This document shows, piece by piece, positions 46,206-54,651 of a stretch of 64,000 nucleotides of DNA. Where the stretch lies: positions 2,666,001 through 2,730,000 of the forward strand of contig NZ_JACHMJ010000001.1 in assembly GCF_014204935.1 (NCBI RefSeq), read 5' to 3'. This DNA comes from Conyzicola lurida (lineage in GTDB: Bacteria; Actinomycetota; Actinomycetes; Actinomycetales; Microbacteriaceae). Under the pieces are notes generated by a model, which saw only the letters and a list, made by a program, of their open reading frames with translations, made no database searches and was not told where the DNA came from. How positions within the stretch are numbered: position 1 is the stretch's first letter; every line of letters begins with the position of its first letter. Position numbers and translations under genes: made by a program.

Positions 46206-47672
46206 ACCGAAGGGGTCGGGGGTCAGCACGTACTTGGTCTCGAGGTACTCGTGGATCCCCTCGGACCCGCCCTCGCGCCCGATGCCCGACTGCTTGACGC
46301 CGCCGAACGGTGCGGCCGCGTTCGACACGACGCCGACGTTGAGGCCCATCATGCCGGTCTGCAGGCTCTCGACCAGCCGCTGTCCGCGGGCGAGGTCGCG
46401 CGTGAACACGTAGCCGACGAGACCGTACTCCGTCGCGTTGGCGAGGGCTACGGCATCCTCTTCGTCTGTGAAGGGAACGACCGTGACGACGGGCCCGAAG
46501 ATTTCTTCACGCAGGATGTCGCTGCCGGCGACCACGCCCGAGAGCACCGTCGGGCGGTAGAAGCTGCCCTCGCGGTCGACGCGCGACCCGCCGGTGACGA
46601 GGGTCGCCCCGCGGGCGATCGCGTCCTGCACGAGCGCGTCGGCCTTGTCGACCGCGCCGTCGTTGATCAGCGGACCGATCGCGACGCCGTCCTCGGTGCC
46701 GCGCCCGATGACGAGCTCGTTCACGCGGGCGGTGATGCGCTTGGTGAACTCCTCGGCGACCGACTCGTGCACGATGAAGCGGTTCGCCGCCGTGCAGGCC
46801 TGCCCGATGTTGCGGAACTTGGCGAGCATCGCGCCGTCGACCGCTTTGTCGAGGTCCGCGTCGTCGAAGACCACGAACGGGGCGTTGCCGCCGAGTTCCA
46901 TCGAGGTGCGCAGCACGTTGTCGGCGGCCTGCTTGAGCAGGGTGCGGCCGACCGGGGTCGAGCCGGTGAAGCTCAGTTTGCGCAGGCGCGGGTCGGCGAT
47001 GATCGGCGCGGAGACCTCCCCCGAGGCCGAGGTGGTGAGCACGTTGAGCACGCCGGCCGGCAGCCCCACCTCCTGCAGCAGGCGCGCGAAGAAGAGCGTG
47101 GTGAGGGGGGTCAGCTCGGCGGGCTTCACGATGACCGTGCAGCCGGCGGCGAGGGCGGGCGCGATCTTGCGCGTCGCCATCGCCAGCGGGAAGTTCCACG
47201 GCGTGATCAGGTACGACGGCCCCACGGGAAGGTGCGTGACGATCATGCGCCCGGTGCCCTCGGGGTTCGAGCCGTAGCGGCCCGAGATACGCACCGCTTC
47301 CTCGCTGAACCAGCGCAGGAACTCGCCGCCGTAGGTCACTTCGCCGCGCGCCTCGGCGAGCGGCTTTCCCATCTCGAGCGTCATGAGCAGCGCGAACTCG
47401 TCCGCGCGCTCCTGCAGCAGGTCGAACGCGCTTCGCAGAATCTCGCCGCGGACCCGCGGAGCGGTGGCAGCCCACGATGCCTGGGCGTCGGCCGCGGCAT
47501 CCATCGCCGCAGCGGCGTCGGCGACCGACGCGTCGGCGATCGACTTGAGCACGAGGCCCGTCGACGGGTCGAGCACGTCGAGGCTGCGGCCCGAGGTCGA
47601 TTCGACCCAGTGGCCGCCGATGAACAGGCGGTCGGGCACCTTGGCGAGCAGGTCGCTCTCGGAGATGGTCAT
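46200..47672 (-). CDS. gabD: NAD(P)-dependent succinate-semialdehyde dehydrogenase
   Basis: This 490-residue aldehyde dehydrogenase oxidises succinic semialdehyde to succinate, linking GABA or related catabolism to sdhCDAB. Conserved parts: ITPWNFPLAMATRKIAPALAAGCTVIVKP (cofactor binding), Glu259 in SMELGGNAPF and the catalytic Cys293 in NIGQACTAANRF. The C-terminal GVKQSGIGREGGSEGIHEYLETKYV matches the GabD subgroup. The stop lies in a palindromic repeat; the start overlaps the pncA stop by four bases. Confidence 0.9.
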   Translation of the reverse strand: MTISESDLLAKVPDRLFIGGHWVESTSGRSLDVLDPSTGLVLKSIADASVADAAAAMDAAADAQASWAATAPRVRGEILRSAFDLLQERADEFALLMTLEMGKPLAEARGEVTYGGEFLRWFSEEAVRISGRYGSNPEGTGRMIVTHLPVGPSYLITPWNFPLAMATRKIAPALAAGCTVIVKPAELTPLTTLFFARLLQEVGLPAGVLNVLTTSASGEVSAPIIADPRLRKLSFTGSTPVGRTLLKQAADNVLRTSMELGGNAPFVVFDDADLDKAVDGAMLAKFRNIGQACTAANRFIVHESVAEEFTKRITARVNELVIGRGTEDGVAIGPLINDGAVDKADALVQDAIARGATLVTGGSRVDREGSFYRPTVLSGVVAGSDILREEIFGPVVTVVPFTDEEDAVALANATEYGLVGYVFTRDLARGQRLVESLQTGMMGLNVGVVSNAAAPFGGVKQSGIGREGGSEGIHEYLETKYVLTPDPFGH

Positions 47673-48250
47673 ACTTCGTCCGCCTCGCTGATCGTGACGC
47701 CGGCGGCCTCGAGCTCGACGAGCGCCGCGGCGCTCGAGTCGGCCGCGACCCCCGCGGCGAGGTCGGCGAGCAGCGTGACGTTCCTGCCGGCCGCGAGCGC
47801 GTCGAGCGCGCTGGCCCGCACGCAGTAGTCGGTGGCGATTCCCGCGACGTCGATGTCGGTCACGCCCAACTCGTCCAGAGCCGCGGCGACGGTCGCGCCA
47901 TCCGCCGTCACTCCTTCAAAAATCGAGTAGGCGGGCTTGCCCTGTCCCTTTTTGACGTGGATGTCGACCGCCGACGTATCGAGGGCCGGGTTGTACTCCG
48001 CTCCCGGCGTTCCGGCGACGCAGTGCGGCGGCCAGGTATCGACGTAGTCGGGGTGGTCGGAGATGTGCCCGCCGTTGTCGTTGTCGGCATCGTGCCAGTC
48101 GCGCGAGGCGAAGACGTGGTCGTAACGGCCGGGGTGCTCGGCGAGCAGGCGGGTGATTCCGGCCGCGACCGCGTTGCCGCCGTCGACGCCGAGCGAACCG
48201 CCCTCCGTGAAGTCGTTCTGCACATCGATGATGAAGAGGGCCCTGCTCAT
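47669..48250 (-). CDS. pncA: Nicotinamidase / isochorismatase-family hydrolase
   Basis: This 193-residue enzyme most likely deamidates nicotinamide to nicotinate for NAD recycling. The triad is visible: Asp9 in IIDVQNDF, a Lys in HVKKGQGKPAYS (100-101) and Cys143 in GIATDYCVRASALDA. Metal-site residues occur in SRDWHDADND (Asp51, His53) and the WPPHCVAGT loop is typical of PncA. It is coupled to the NAD-linked gabD gene by a four-base overlap. Confidence 0.9.
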   Translation of the reverse strand: MSRALFIIDVQNDFTEGGSLGVDGGNAVAAGITRLLAEHPGRYDHVFASRDWHDADNDNGGHISDHPDYVDTWPPHCVAGTPGAEYNPALDTSAVDIHVKKGQGKPAYSIFEGVTADGATVAAALDELGVTDIDVAGIATDYCVRASALDALAAGRNVTLLADLAAGVAADSSAAALVELEAAGVTISEADEV

Positions 48251-48287
48251 GGCGCTACCGTTCGCTCGTTGTCGTGTCGTGTCGTCG

Positions 48288-49748
48288 TCAGATGTTGGAG
48301 AGGTTGTCACCGCAGTTGTACACGCTCGCGGCGAGGGTGTCGATGGCCCCCTTGGCGTTGTCGCCGATGCCGTCGCCGATCGCGTAGAACGCGAAGGTCA
48401 GCGGGGTGCCGTCGGCCGCCTTGATGACGCCGCCGAGGGTGTACGCCGTGTCGATCCAGCCGGTCTTGGCGATGACGCTGCCGCGGGCGACCGCGTTCGC
48501 GCCGGTGAACCGGCTCGCGAGGCTGCCCGACTTGCCCGCCACGGGCAACGAGTTGTAGACGACGTTGAGGTTCTGGCCGCCGGCGAGGATCTTCACCATG
48601 AGCTTCGCGACGTACTCGGGCGGAACGCCGCTCGCCTCGCTCAGACCCGAGCCGTCCTTGATCGTCAGCTTGTCGACCGGCACCCCGTACCCGGCGAGCG
48701 CCGCGGGGATCGCCTGCTGCAGGGAGGCGGCGGACCCGCCGAAGCCCGACTTGACCGACACGACGCGGGCGAGGTTCTCCGCCAGGGTGTTGTCGCTGGT
48801 CAGCAGCATGAAGTTGATCAGCGAGCTGACCGGCTGCGACTGCACGCTCGCGAGCACGTTCGTCGTGCTCGCCGTGCCGATGCTGGTGGTCGCTCCCCCG
48901 CCGAGCGCGGAGACGAAGGCGGCGCCGGCACGGGCGATCGGGTCGGTGCTGCGCGGGCTGGTGTTGCGGGTCGGGTCGGCGCGGTCGCCGTCGACCATCA
49001 GCGCGGTGACCTCGGAGTGGTAGCCGATCGTCTGCTCGCTGCGCTCCCAGATCGGGTCCCACTTGTCGGCGGGGTTCCAGTAGCTGGCGTCGAGCACCAC
49101 CTCGGTGATCGGCACGCCCGGGTACTTGGCGGCGTACGCGGCCTTGGCCTGCGAGGCGAGGTCGGCGATCTTGGGTGCGCCCGCGTAGACGCTCGAGCCG
49201 GCGGCGCTCAGCGTCGGGTCTCCCCCGCCGACGAGCACGATCTGCCCGGCCTTCGCGCCCTCGACCACGGTGGTGGTGAGTCGGTAGTCGGGGCCGAGCA
49301 CGGCGAGTGCGGCCGAAGCAGTGAGCACCTTGAGCACGCTGCCCGTGCGGTTGGGCACGTCGCCCTCGCGCGAGAACAGCACCTCGCCCGTGCTGGCGTT
49401 CATCACATACCCCTTGAAAGCCATCAGGCGGGGGTCGGATGCCGCGGTCGCGACGGTGCACGTGCGCAGACGGGTCGCGGCGGGCAGCGAGTCGGGCAGC
49501 GAACGCTCCGGGTCGACCGTCGCCTCGGGGGTGGGCGTCTCGTCGACCACGACGGGCGCCGCAGTCGGGTCGTCGCTAGCCCGGCCGACCGCGGCGCCCG
49601 CGAACACCGCGCCGGTGCCGAGCAGCAGGAAGACGATACCGAGAGCCGACCCCAGCCACACGGCGGGATGCTTCTTGACGAGACCGGCTATCCCGGTGCG
49701 TCGGGGCGCAGCGGCATCCGGGGTCCCGGGGTTTTTCGGCTCAGTCAC
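48288..49748 (-). CDS. dacB: D-alanyl-D-alanine carboxypeptidase/endopeptidase (PBP4 type)
   Basis: This 486-residue membrane-anchored S13-family enzyme trims peptidoglycan stems. It has a cytoplasmic N terminus, a transmembrane helix at about 30-52 and a Pro/Thr linker. The three penicillin-binding motifs follow: SVLK with nucleophile Ser137 and Lys140, SDN (318-320) and KTG (428-430). The large insertion between the first two motifs is typical of PBP4. The GTG start has TATCCT 6 nt upstream, which suggests a leaderless message. Confidence 0.92.
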   Translation of the reverse strand: MTEPKNPGTPDAAAPRRTGIAGLVKKHPAVWLGSALGIVFLLLGTGAVFAGAAVGRASDDPTAAPVVVDETPTPEATVDPERSLPDSLPAATRLRTCTVATAASDPRLMAFKGYVMNASTGEVLFSREGDVPNRTGSVLKVLTASAALAVLGPDYRLTTTVVEGAKAGQIVLVGGGDPTLSAAGSSVYAGAPKIADLASQAKAAYAAKYPGVPITEVVLDASYWNPADKWDPIWERSEQTIGYHSEVTALMVDGDRADPTRNTSPRSTDPIARAGAAFVSALGGGATTSIGTASTTNVLASVQSQPVSSLINFMLLTSDNTLAENLARVVSVKSGFGGSAASLQQAIPAALAGYGVPVDKLTIKDGSGLSEASGVPPEYVAKLMVKILAGGQNLNVVYNSLPVAGKSGSLASRFTGANAVARGSVIAKTGWIDTAYTLGGVIKAADGTPLTFAFYAIGDGIGDNAKGAIDTLAASVYNCGDNLSNI

Positions 49749-49754
49749 CCACTC

Positions 49755-49760
49755 AGGATA
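49755..49760 (-). promoter_or_regulatory. Candidate -10 of a leaderless dacB transcript
   Basis: On the minus strand TATCCT is followed by 6 nt and then the GTG start at 49748; no ribosome-binding site is present. Confidence 0.35.
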
Positions 49761-49804
49761 AAGGACGATGCTGCGAGCCCCTCCGGAGGTGCCAAGCTGG
49801 GTCG

Positions 49805-50191
49805 GTGAAACTACGACGGGTACACCACATCGCCATCATCGGCACCGACTACGAGGTGTCGAAGGATTTCTACACCCGGATCCTCGGCTTCGAGCTCATC
49901 GACGAGGTGTACCGCGAGGAGCGGGACTCGTGGATGGGCAACCTCGCGCTCGACGGGTCGTACATCGTGGAGCTGTTCTCGTTCCCGACCCCGGCGGTGC
50001 GCCCGACCTGGCCCGAGGCGACCGGTCTGCGCCACCTCGCGTTCGAGGTCGACGATGTCGAAGCGACCCTGGCCGAGCTCGACGACCTCGGTGTACGGCA
50101 CGAACTCCTGCGGGTCGACCCGTACACGGGCAAGCGCATGGCTTTCTTCTTCGACCCCGACGGGCTGCCGCTGGAGTTGTACGAGGCGTAG
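49805..50191 (+). CDS. VOC-family protein, glyoxalase-like (GloA2/YaeR type)
   Basis: This 128-residue vicinal-oxygen-chelate protein has two beta-alpha-beta-beta-beta modules. Metal-ligand-like residues sit in VHHIAIIGTDYEVSKDFYTRILGFEL (His), YIVELFSFP (Glu), GLRHLAFEVDD (His) and LPLELYEA (Glu). This four-ligand set and length resemble the YaeR/SMU1112c glyoxalase-like group, whose substrate is uncertain. The start is GTG. Confidence 0.85.
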   Translation: MKLRRVHHIAIIGTDYEVSKDFYTRILGFELIDEVYREERDSWMGNLALDGSYIVELFSFPTPAVRPTWPEATGLRHLAFEVDDVEATLAELDDLGVRHELLRVDPYTGKRMAFFFDPDGLPLELYEA

Positions 50192-50264
50192 GTGTCTTCG
50201 CGGCCGAGGTCGCGGCCGTGGTCGCCGTCGTTGTCGCGGTCGGTGTCGCCTTCGCCTTCGCCGT

Positions 50265-50319
50265 CATCGGCGGCAAACTGCTCTTCCCGCGGGTCGGGAA
50301 GAGCGTTTTGCCGCCGATG
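50265..50319. repeat. Long near-perfect palindrome in an intergenic gap
   Basis: Arms 50265-50288 and 50296-50319 pair over 24 positions with only a 2-nt internal mismatch and a 7-nt loop. The element differs from the GGTTGAGCCTG family. The rest of the 192-bp gap (50192-50383) is a GTC/GCC-rich simple-sequence stretch without a convincing gene. Confidence 0.75.
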
Positions 50320-50371
50320 AGAGAGGGCGAAGTCATCCCGGCGGCCGACTCGGGGCGCTCACCCGGGTCGA

Positions 50372-50377
50372 TAGCGT
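50372..50377 (+). promoter_or_regulatory. Candidate -10 of a leaderless membrane-protein transcript
   Basis: TAGCGT lies 6 nt before the ATG at 50384; no ribosome-binding site is present. Confidence 0.4.
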
Positions 50378-50383
50378 TCGGGG

Positions 50384-50884
50384 ATGACAGCACTCGCGCG
50401 CATCGGTGGGCCGCTCGCGGTCGCCGGCTACGCCGTGACGATGGTGCTGCTCGTCGCGGTCTGGGATCCGAGCGCGGCGGTGCCGTGGCTGTCGTACGGC
50501 GAGATCCTCGCGGGGCTGAGGGACATGGGCATCGACCCGGTTGCCGCGTTCGTCGGGGTGGCACTGTGGGGCCTGCTGGGCGTGGCACTTTCCGTCGCCG
50601 TGAGCCTTCTCGACATGAGGGGCAGAGTGGATGCCGCGGCCGGCGCCGCACTCCAGCTGGGACTGGTCGCGGCGGGCGCTCCCGCCTACTTCGCGGGACG
50701 CTTCTCGTTCGGCGTGGACATCGCGGACACGTTCGCCGTCGGGGGCGGTGACCACACACCGGTCGGCGGGGTGCTGTATCTCGTGAGCGCGGCAGCCCTC
50801 GCGGCACTGGTAGCGCTCGCGCTCCTGCGGCGCCGGTGGGATGATCGGGGAAGTTCGCGAGTGTTCGAGAGGGAGGCTCCATGA
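50384..50884 (+). CDS. Four-span membrane protein, DUF998-like
   Basis: This 166-residue protein has four hydrophobic segments (about 8-27, 52-75, 84-102 and 125-147) separated by short polar loops, with a basic C terminus. The overall shape resembles DUF998-type proteins, but I see no diagnostic motif. Its stop overlaps the RidA-like start (ATGA), so it heads a three-gene operon with the next two genes. Confidence 0.6.
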   Translation: MTALARIGGPLAVAGYAVTMVLLVAVWDPSAAVPWLSYGEILAGLRDMGIDPVAAFVGVALWGLLGVALSVAVSLLDMRGRVDAAAGAALQLGLVAAGAPAYFAGRFSFGVDIADTFAVGGGDHTPVGGVLYLVSAAALAALVALALLRRRWDDRGSSRVFEREAP

Positions 50885-51279
50885 CCACCATTCCCACACC
50901 GGTCGACCCGCCCGGCCTGCACGGCAGCCCGGCCTTCGCCCAGGGCATGATCGCACCGGCCGGACCGACGCTGTACGTCGGCGGGCAGAACGGCACCGAC
51001 TCGGAGGGCACGCTGCTCGACGGTCTGGGCCCGCAGACGGAGCAGGCGCTGCGGAACGTCTTGGCGGTGCTCGACGAGGCCGGCACCGACGCCGACCACG
51101 TCGCGAAGCTCACCATCTACCTCGACCCGTCGGTCGATCCGAACGAGGCCTACGCCGCGACCGGCGCGGTCTGGGGCGGCCGCCGCACGGCGGTCACCGT
51201 GATCGCCGTCGCACCCGCGCGCCCCGGCGCCCTGGTCGAGGTCGAAGCGGTCGCGACGCTCGCCGAGCAGCCCGAGTGA
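50881..51279 (+). CDS. RidA/YjgF-family protein
   Basis: This 132-residue protein has the RidA fold pattern: SPAFAQGMIAPAGPTLYVGGQNGTD, QTEQALRNVLAVLDEAGTDADHVAKLTIYL and ALVEVEAVATL. Classical RidA hydrolyses reactive imines with an Arg in its C-terminal motif. That Arg region (normally near RxxRPCVEV) here reads PARPGALVEVEAV, so imine deaminase activity is uncertain. It is coupled to both neighbours by four-base overlaps. Confidence 0.82.
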   Translation: MTTIPTPVDPPGLHGSPAFAQGMIAPAGPTLYVGGQNGTDSEGTLLDGLGPQTEQALRNVLAVLDEAGTDADHVAKLTIYLDPSVDPNEAYAATGAVWGGRRTAVTVIAVAPARPGALVEVEAVATLAEQPE

Positions 51280-51545
51280 CGCCGATCCAGCAGCGCATCG
51301 CGATCGACCGCGCGCGCACTCTCGCGCTGTGGATGCTGGGAGTGGGCGGAATAGCGACTGTTCTTACCGCGCTTCAAGCGGCGCTGTCGCCGCCCGACCC
51401 GCTGCGCTGGGCGATGTGCGCGCTCTGGGTGGTCCTCGGTGTGCTGGGTGTGATTCGGCTGCTCGCCGCGCGCCGACGTCGGGTCGCGTTCGAGGCCGAG
51501 CACGGGCGTGATGCGGGCCGGCAAGAGCCGATACGCCGGGCATAG
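51276..51545 (+). CDS. Small two-span membrane protein, unknown
   Basis: This 89-residue protein has two predicted membrane helices (about 18-38 and 44-64), a basic loop after them (ARRRRVAFEAEHGR) and a short basic tail. The GTG start overlaps the RidA-like stop (GTGA), which supports it as a real third cistron. No family is recognised. Confidence 0.6.
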   Translation: MTPIQQRIAIDRARTLALWMLGVGGIATVLTALQAALSPPDPLRWAMCALWVVLGVLGVIRLLAARRRRVAFEAEHGRDAGRQEPIRRA

Positions 51546-51567
51546 CGAAGGGGTTCGCGTATTCGCG

Positions 51568-51653
51568 ATGCCACGTCAGCGTGGCATACCGAAAACGAAC
51601 ATACGCGGGTTGAGTCTGTCGAAACCACACAGGGATTTCGACAGGCTCAATCC
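51568..51653. repeat. Short palindrome plus dispersed repeat, copy 6
   Basis: ATGCCACG/CGTGGCAT (51568-51587) precedes the family repeat GGTTGAGTCTGTCGAAACC (51608-51626) and GGATTTCGACAGGCTCAATC (51633-51652). They occupy the gap between two convergent genes. Confidence 0.8.
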
Positions 51654-51667
51654 GCCGTCAGCGGGGG

Positions 51668-52123
51668 CTAGCCCTCAAGGTAGATCGCCAGCTCGTCGAG
51701 CTCGACGTCCCAGCCCTCGCGGTTCTGCTCGAGACGGTCGCGGCGGTAGCGGGTGCCGCCCGGGATGGTCTCGAAGCCGGTCTCGACGACCGTGACGTCC
51801 GTGGCATCCTCGCCGGCGTCGGCCAAGGTGAACCGCACGTGGGTCGAGTACTCGTCCAGCTGGTCGGCGGGGATGCCGGACCAGCGGAAGCCGAGCGCCT
51901 CGAGCGGCGTGATCTCGGTGAACTCGATCGGAAAGCTCCCGTAGTCGTCCCAGTCGATGCTTCCGGTGCCGCCGACCTCGAGGGCGGTAAAGCCCGCGCC
52001 GTCGCCGAACCACTCCGTGAGCTGGTCGGGGTCGGTGAGCGCCTCCCAGACGCGGGCGCGCGGGACCGCGATGCGGACGGTGCGGGCGATCTGGTGGCCG
52101 GTGATGCGGGCGCGGTCTGACAA
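51668..52123 (-). CDS. SRPBCC (AHSA1-like) protein
   Basis: This 151-residue START/Bet v1-like protein has the N-terminal strand VRIAVPRARVWEALTDPDQLTEWFGDG and the C-terminal helix region RYRRDRLEQNREGWDVELDELAIYLEG typical of AHSA1-domain proteins. I use a TTG start at 52123 because GGAAGGA lies at the correct distance upstream; the ATG 27 bp further up has no such site. The ligand is unknown. Confidence 0.82.
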   Translation of the reverse strand: MSDRARITGHQIARTVRIAVPRARVWEALTDPDQLTEWFGDGAGFTALEVGGTGSIDWDDYGSFPIEFTEITPLEALGFRWSGIPADQLDEYSTHVRFTLADAGEDATDVTVVETGFETIPGGTRYRRDRLEQNREGWDVELDELAIYLEG

Positions 52124-52154
52124 GGTGTTCCTTCCGAAGGGGTGCTGCAACAGG

Positions 52155-53138
52155 TTACTCGCCCGGGTAGACGAGCCCGATCTGCCGGCGGACCTCGTCG
52201 AGCGTGCCCATGATGCCGACGGTCTCGGTCGGCGACAGCACGTCGCCAGCGATGACCCCCGCGCGGATGAGGCGCTCGGCCTCCCACGCCTGGAACTGCA
52301 TGCCGCGCTCGGGCACGCTGCCGTCGAACTCCTCGACCACCTCGTGTGCCGAGTTGTAGACGGTGAAACTCGTGGGGGCGTAGAAGGTCTGCTTGATCGC
52401 GACCCAGCCCTCGGTACCGATCACCGAGGCGGTGTTCGGGCCGGCCGTGTCGAGGGCGGTGTGCAGAACGGCCTGCTGTCCGCCGGCGTAGCCGAGGAGG
52501 ATCGCGGTCTGCCGGTCGACGCCGGTGACAGTCGGCGTGGAGATCGCGGTGACAGAGGTCGGTTCGCCGAGCACGTCCCACGCGAACGACACCGGGTAGA
52601 TGCCGAGGTCGAGCAGAGCGCCGCCGCCGAGCGCCGGGTTGTTGAGACGGTGCTCGGGGTCGCTCGGCAGTTTCTGATTGTGGTCGGCGATGACGGTGCG
52701 CACGTCGCCGAGCGTGCCGGCGGCGATGATCTCGCGCAGGCGCACCATGTGCGGGAGCCAGCGAGCCCACATAGCCTCGAGAACGACGAGGTTCTTGGAT
52801 GCCGCGAGCTCGACGAGCCGCTGCGCCTCGGGCTGGTTCAGCGTGAATGGCTTCTCGACCAGCACGTGCTTGCCGGCGTTCAGCGCCAGCTCCGTATTCG
52901 CGGCGTGCATCGGATGCGGGGTCGCGACATAGATGACGTCGACCTCCGGGTCGGCGGCGAGCGCCTCGTAGCTCGGGTGGGCGGTGGCGATGCCGTGCTT
53001 GGCGGCGAACGCGTCGGCGGATTCCTGGCTGCGCGAGCCGACGGCGGTCACGGTGAACCCCGTGGCCAGTAGGTCGGAGACGAACGCGTCGGCGATGTAC
53101 CCGGAGCCGAGAATGCCCCAGCGAATTGTGTCAGTCAT
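52155..53138 (-). CDS. Gfo/Idh/MocA-family NAD(P)-dependent oxidoreductase
   Basis: This 327-residue enzyme has an N-terminal Rossmann motif WGILGSGYIADAF, the EKP catalytic signature in GKHVLVEKPFTLN (Lys in the cofactor/substrate site) and the C-terminal beta-sheet domain with GGGALLDLGIYPVSFAWDVLGEP. These enzymes act on sugars or inositols; the substrate is not evident. ATG 53138 starts the conserved TIRWGILG sequence, and the upstream frame overlaps a terminator hairpin. Confidence 0.9.
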   Translation of the reverse strand: MTDTIRWGILGSGYIADAFVSDLLATGFTVTAVGSRSQESADAFAAKHGIATAHPSYEALAADPEVDVIYVATPHPMHAANTELALNAGKHVLVEKPFTLNQPEAQRLVELAASKNLVVLEAMWARWLPHMVRLREIIAAGTLGDVRTVIADHNQKLPSDPEHRLNNPALGGGALLDLGIYPVSFAWDVLGEPTSVTAISTPTVTGVDRQTAILLGYAGGQQAVLHTALDTAGPNTASVIGTEGWVAIKQTFYAPTSFTVYNSAHEVVEEFDGSVPERGMQFQAWEAERLIRAGVIAGDVLSPTETVGIMGTLDEVRRQIGLVYPGE

Positions 53139-53217
53139 GCGATTCCCCGTCGTTGGAGGTGCTGGAAGGTGTCCCTCGATCCTCGCACGCCCGGAGCACC
53201 CCGCACCAATGACAGAA

Positions 53218-53245
53218 CCCGGCCCCGCGCGCATGCGGGGCCGGG
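53218..53245 (-). terminator. Terminator hairpin of the Asp23 operon
   Basis: CCCGGCCCCGC (53218-53228) and its exact complement (53235-53245) enclose a 6-nt loop, 19 bp beyond the CsbD-like stop codon on the minus strand. Confidence 0.7.
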
Positions 53246-53263
53246 CTCTGGATCTGGTCGCGA

Positions 53264-53437
53264 CTACTTCTTGAAGACGTCCTTGACGTCTTCGCCGACC
53301 TTCTTCGCGGAGGCCTTCGTCTGGTCGGCCTTGCCCTCGGCGACGAGTTCGTCGTTGTTGGTGACTCCGCCGACGGCTTCTTTCGCCTTGCCGACGAGGT
53401 TCTCAGCCGCGTTCGTGATCTTGTCTGATGCGCTCAT
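53264..53437 (-). CDS. CsbD-family stress protein
   Basis: This 57-residue hydrophilic protein reads MSASDKITNAAENLVGKAKE at its start and ends with ASAKKVGEDVKDVFKK, the classic CsbD repeat of Lys/Ala/Gly helices. AAAGGAG lies at good spacing before the ATG. CsbD is a sigma-B-controlled stress protein in Bacillus with no known biochemical role. Its position 27 bp after amaP makes it the last gene of the alkaline-shock operon, supporting a general-stress role for the whole locus. Confidence 0.88.
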   Translation of the reverse strand: MSASDKITNAAENLVGKAKEAVGGVTNNDELVAEGKADQTKASAKKVGEDVKDVFKK

Positions 53438-53464
53438 GGTGAGCTCCTTTTCTATTGGGGTGGG

Positions 53465-54073
53465 TCAGGCGGTTTCGGTGAGGGCCGTCGTCGCGGCGAA
53501 CCGCGCCGACAGCCCCGAGTTGATCGTGATGAGCACCGGCGTCTCCTGGCCGAGCAGGGAATCCCACTCGGTCACGAGACGGTCGATGTAGTCCCGGATG
53601 TCGGTGGGAGACGCTCCGCGCCGCACCGACACCGCGATCTTGAGTGCCGGCGTCGAGCGCACCCGGTAGGCGGAGACCGACGACGAGACGATGCCGGGGT
53701 TCGCGGCGAGACCGGTCTCGAGCACAGACTTCGCGACGTCCGCGTCGACGGTGACGACGCCGTTGTCGCGGCGCTCGGCGAGCAGCCGCGTGTGGCCACG
53801 GCCCTGCCGCACGACGAACACGACGAGCAGCACGGCGACGACGAGCGCGAGAGCGCCACCCGCGACGAGCAGCCAGCTGTGTCCGTCCGGCGTGATCGGG
53901 GTGGACGCCACGGCGTCGGCCAGCGCGTCGCCCGCGGTGGTCGAGGTGCTCGCCCACACCGACAGCACGGACGGCACGGCGGCCGCGACGGCCACGGCGG
54001 TGCCGAGCAGCAGGAGGAGGAGGCCGACCGCGATGATCAGCGTGCGGTTGAGGGCACGGTTGGTGTCGTTCAT
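53465..54073 (-). CDS. amaP: AmaP-like alkaline-shock membrane anchor
   Basis: This 202-residue protein has a start MNDTNRALNRTLIIAVGLLLLLLG typical of AmaP, two transmembrane helices (about 11-40 and 64-90), then a cytoplasmic domain with an Asp23-like pattern (VDADVAKSVLETGLAANPGIVSSSV...ALKIAVSVRRGASPTDIRDYIDRLV). In Staphylococcus AmaP tethers Asp23 to the membrane. It is overlapped by the upstream DUF6286 gene and followed by csbD. Confidence 0.82.
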   Translation of the reverse strand: MNDTNRALNRTLIIAVGLLLLLLGTAVAVAAAVPSVLSVWASTSTTAGDALADAVASTPITPDGHSWLLVAGGALALVVAVLLVVFVVRQGRGHTRLLAERRDNGVVTVDADVAKSVLETGLAANPGIVSSSVSAYRVRSTPALKIAVSVRRGASPTDIRDYIDRLVTEWDSLLGQETPVLITINSGLSARFAATTALTETA

Positions 54074-54651
54074 GCGCCGACCACTCCCCTTTTCTCGATG
54101 ATGACGCGCGGGCGCAGTGCGGGCACCACGTCGAGCCGCGCGAGTTCGTCGGCGACCGCGGATTCGACGGCCGCGGCATCCACGGTCCAGCCCGAGCTGG
54201 GACGTACAGCGACCTCGGCGAGCTTGTGGCTCACGGTCACGACGACCTGGTCGGGGTCGACGTCGGCCGCGCGGGCGGCACGACGGGCTAGTGCCGAAGC
54301 GATGGCACGGTTGTCGATGACGAGCGCGGTGCGGCCGGTGGGGCCGACGTGGTTGGCCCGACGACCGGGCAGCACGCCCGCGATCAGCAGCAGCAGGCCG
54401 ACGACGGCGACGATCGCACCGGCGGCGATCAGCAGCGGGCTCTCGACCGAGGTGGGCAGTGCGATGGCGGCATCGACCGCATCCCCCGGCACCACGAGCA
54501 GGGCCCGCTGGCCGAGCATAGCGAGCACGACCTCGGTCGCGAGCCAGGCGCCGACGATCACGATGAGCACGGCGAGCACGATTGCGAGCGCGGAGCGCGG
54601 CGAGTGCGTCTCCCGGCGCGAGATGCGGCGGTAGGCGGTGTCGTGGCTCAT
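54070..54651 (-). CDS. DUF6286-type membrane protein with Asp23-like tail
   Basis: This 193-residue protein has two transmembrane helices (about 22-48 and 70-95) followed by a soluble domain of about 90 residues. The domain carries the family rhythm VIDNRAIASALARRAARAADVDPDQVVVTVSHKLAEVAVRP...VPALRPRVIIEKRGV, parallel to AmaP and Asp23. The basic N terminus suggests both termini face the cytoplasm. It overlaps neighbours by four bases on each side. Confidence 0.75.
   Translation of the reverse strand: MSHDTAYRRISRRETHSPRSALAIVLAVLIVIVGAWLATEVVLAMLGQRALLVVPGDAVDAAIALPTSVESPLLIAAGAIVAVVGLLLLIAGVLPGRRANHVGPTGRTALVIDNRAIASALARRAARAADVDPDQVVVTVSHKLAEVAVRPSSGWTVDAAAVESAVADELARLDVVPALRPRVIIEKRGVVGA

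Noticed and set aside
49768-50751. Frame running through the VOC gene, the palindrome and the membrane-protein gene
   Set aside because: It is out of frame with both recognised proteins; the Val/Ala-rich part comes from GTC/GCC-rich simple sequence and the palindrome.
53218-53245. Another copy of the dispersed repeat
   Set aside because: The stem CCCGGCCCCGC has no GAGCCTGTCGAAA core; it behaves as an ordinary terminator.
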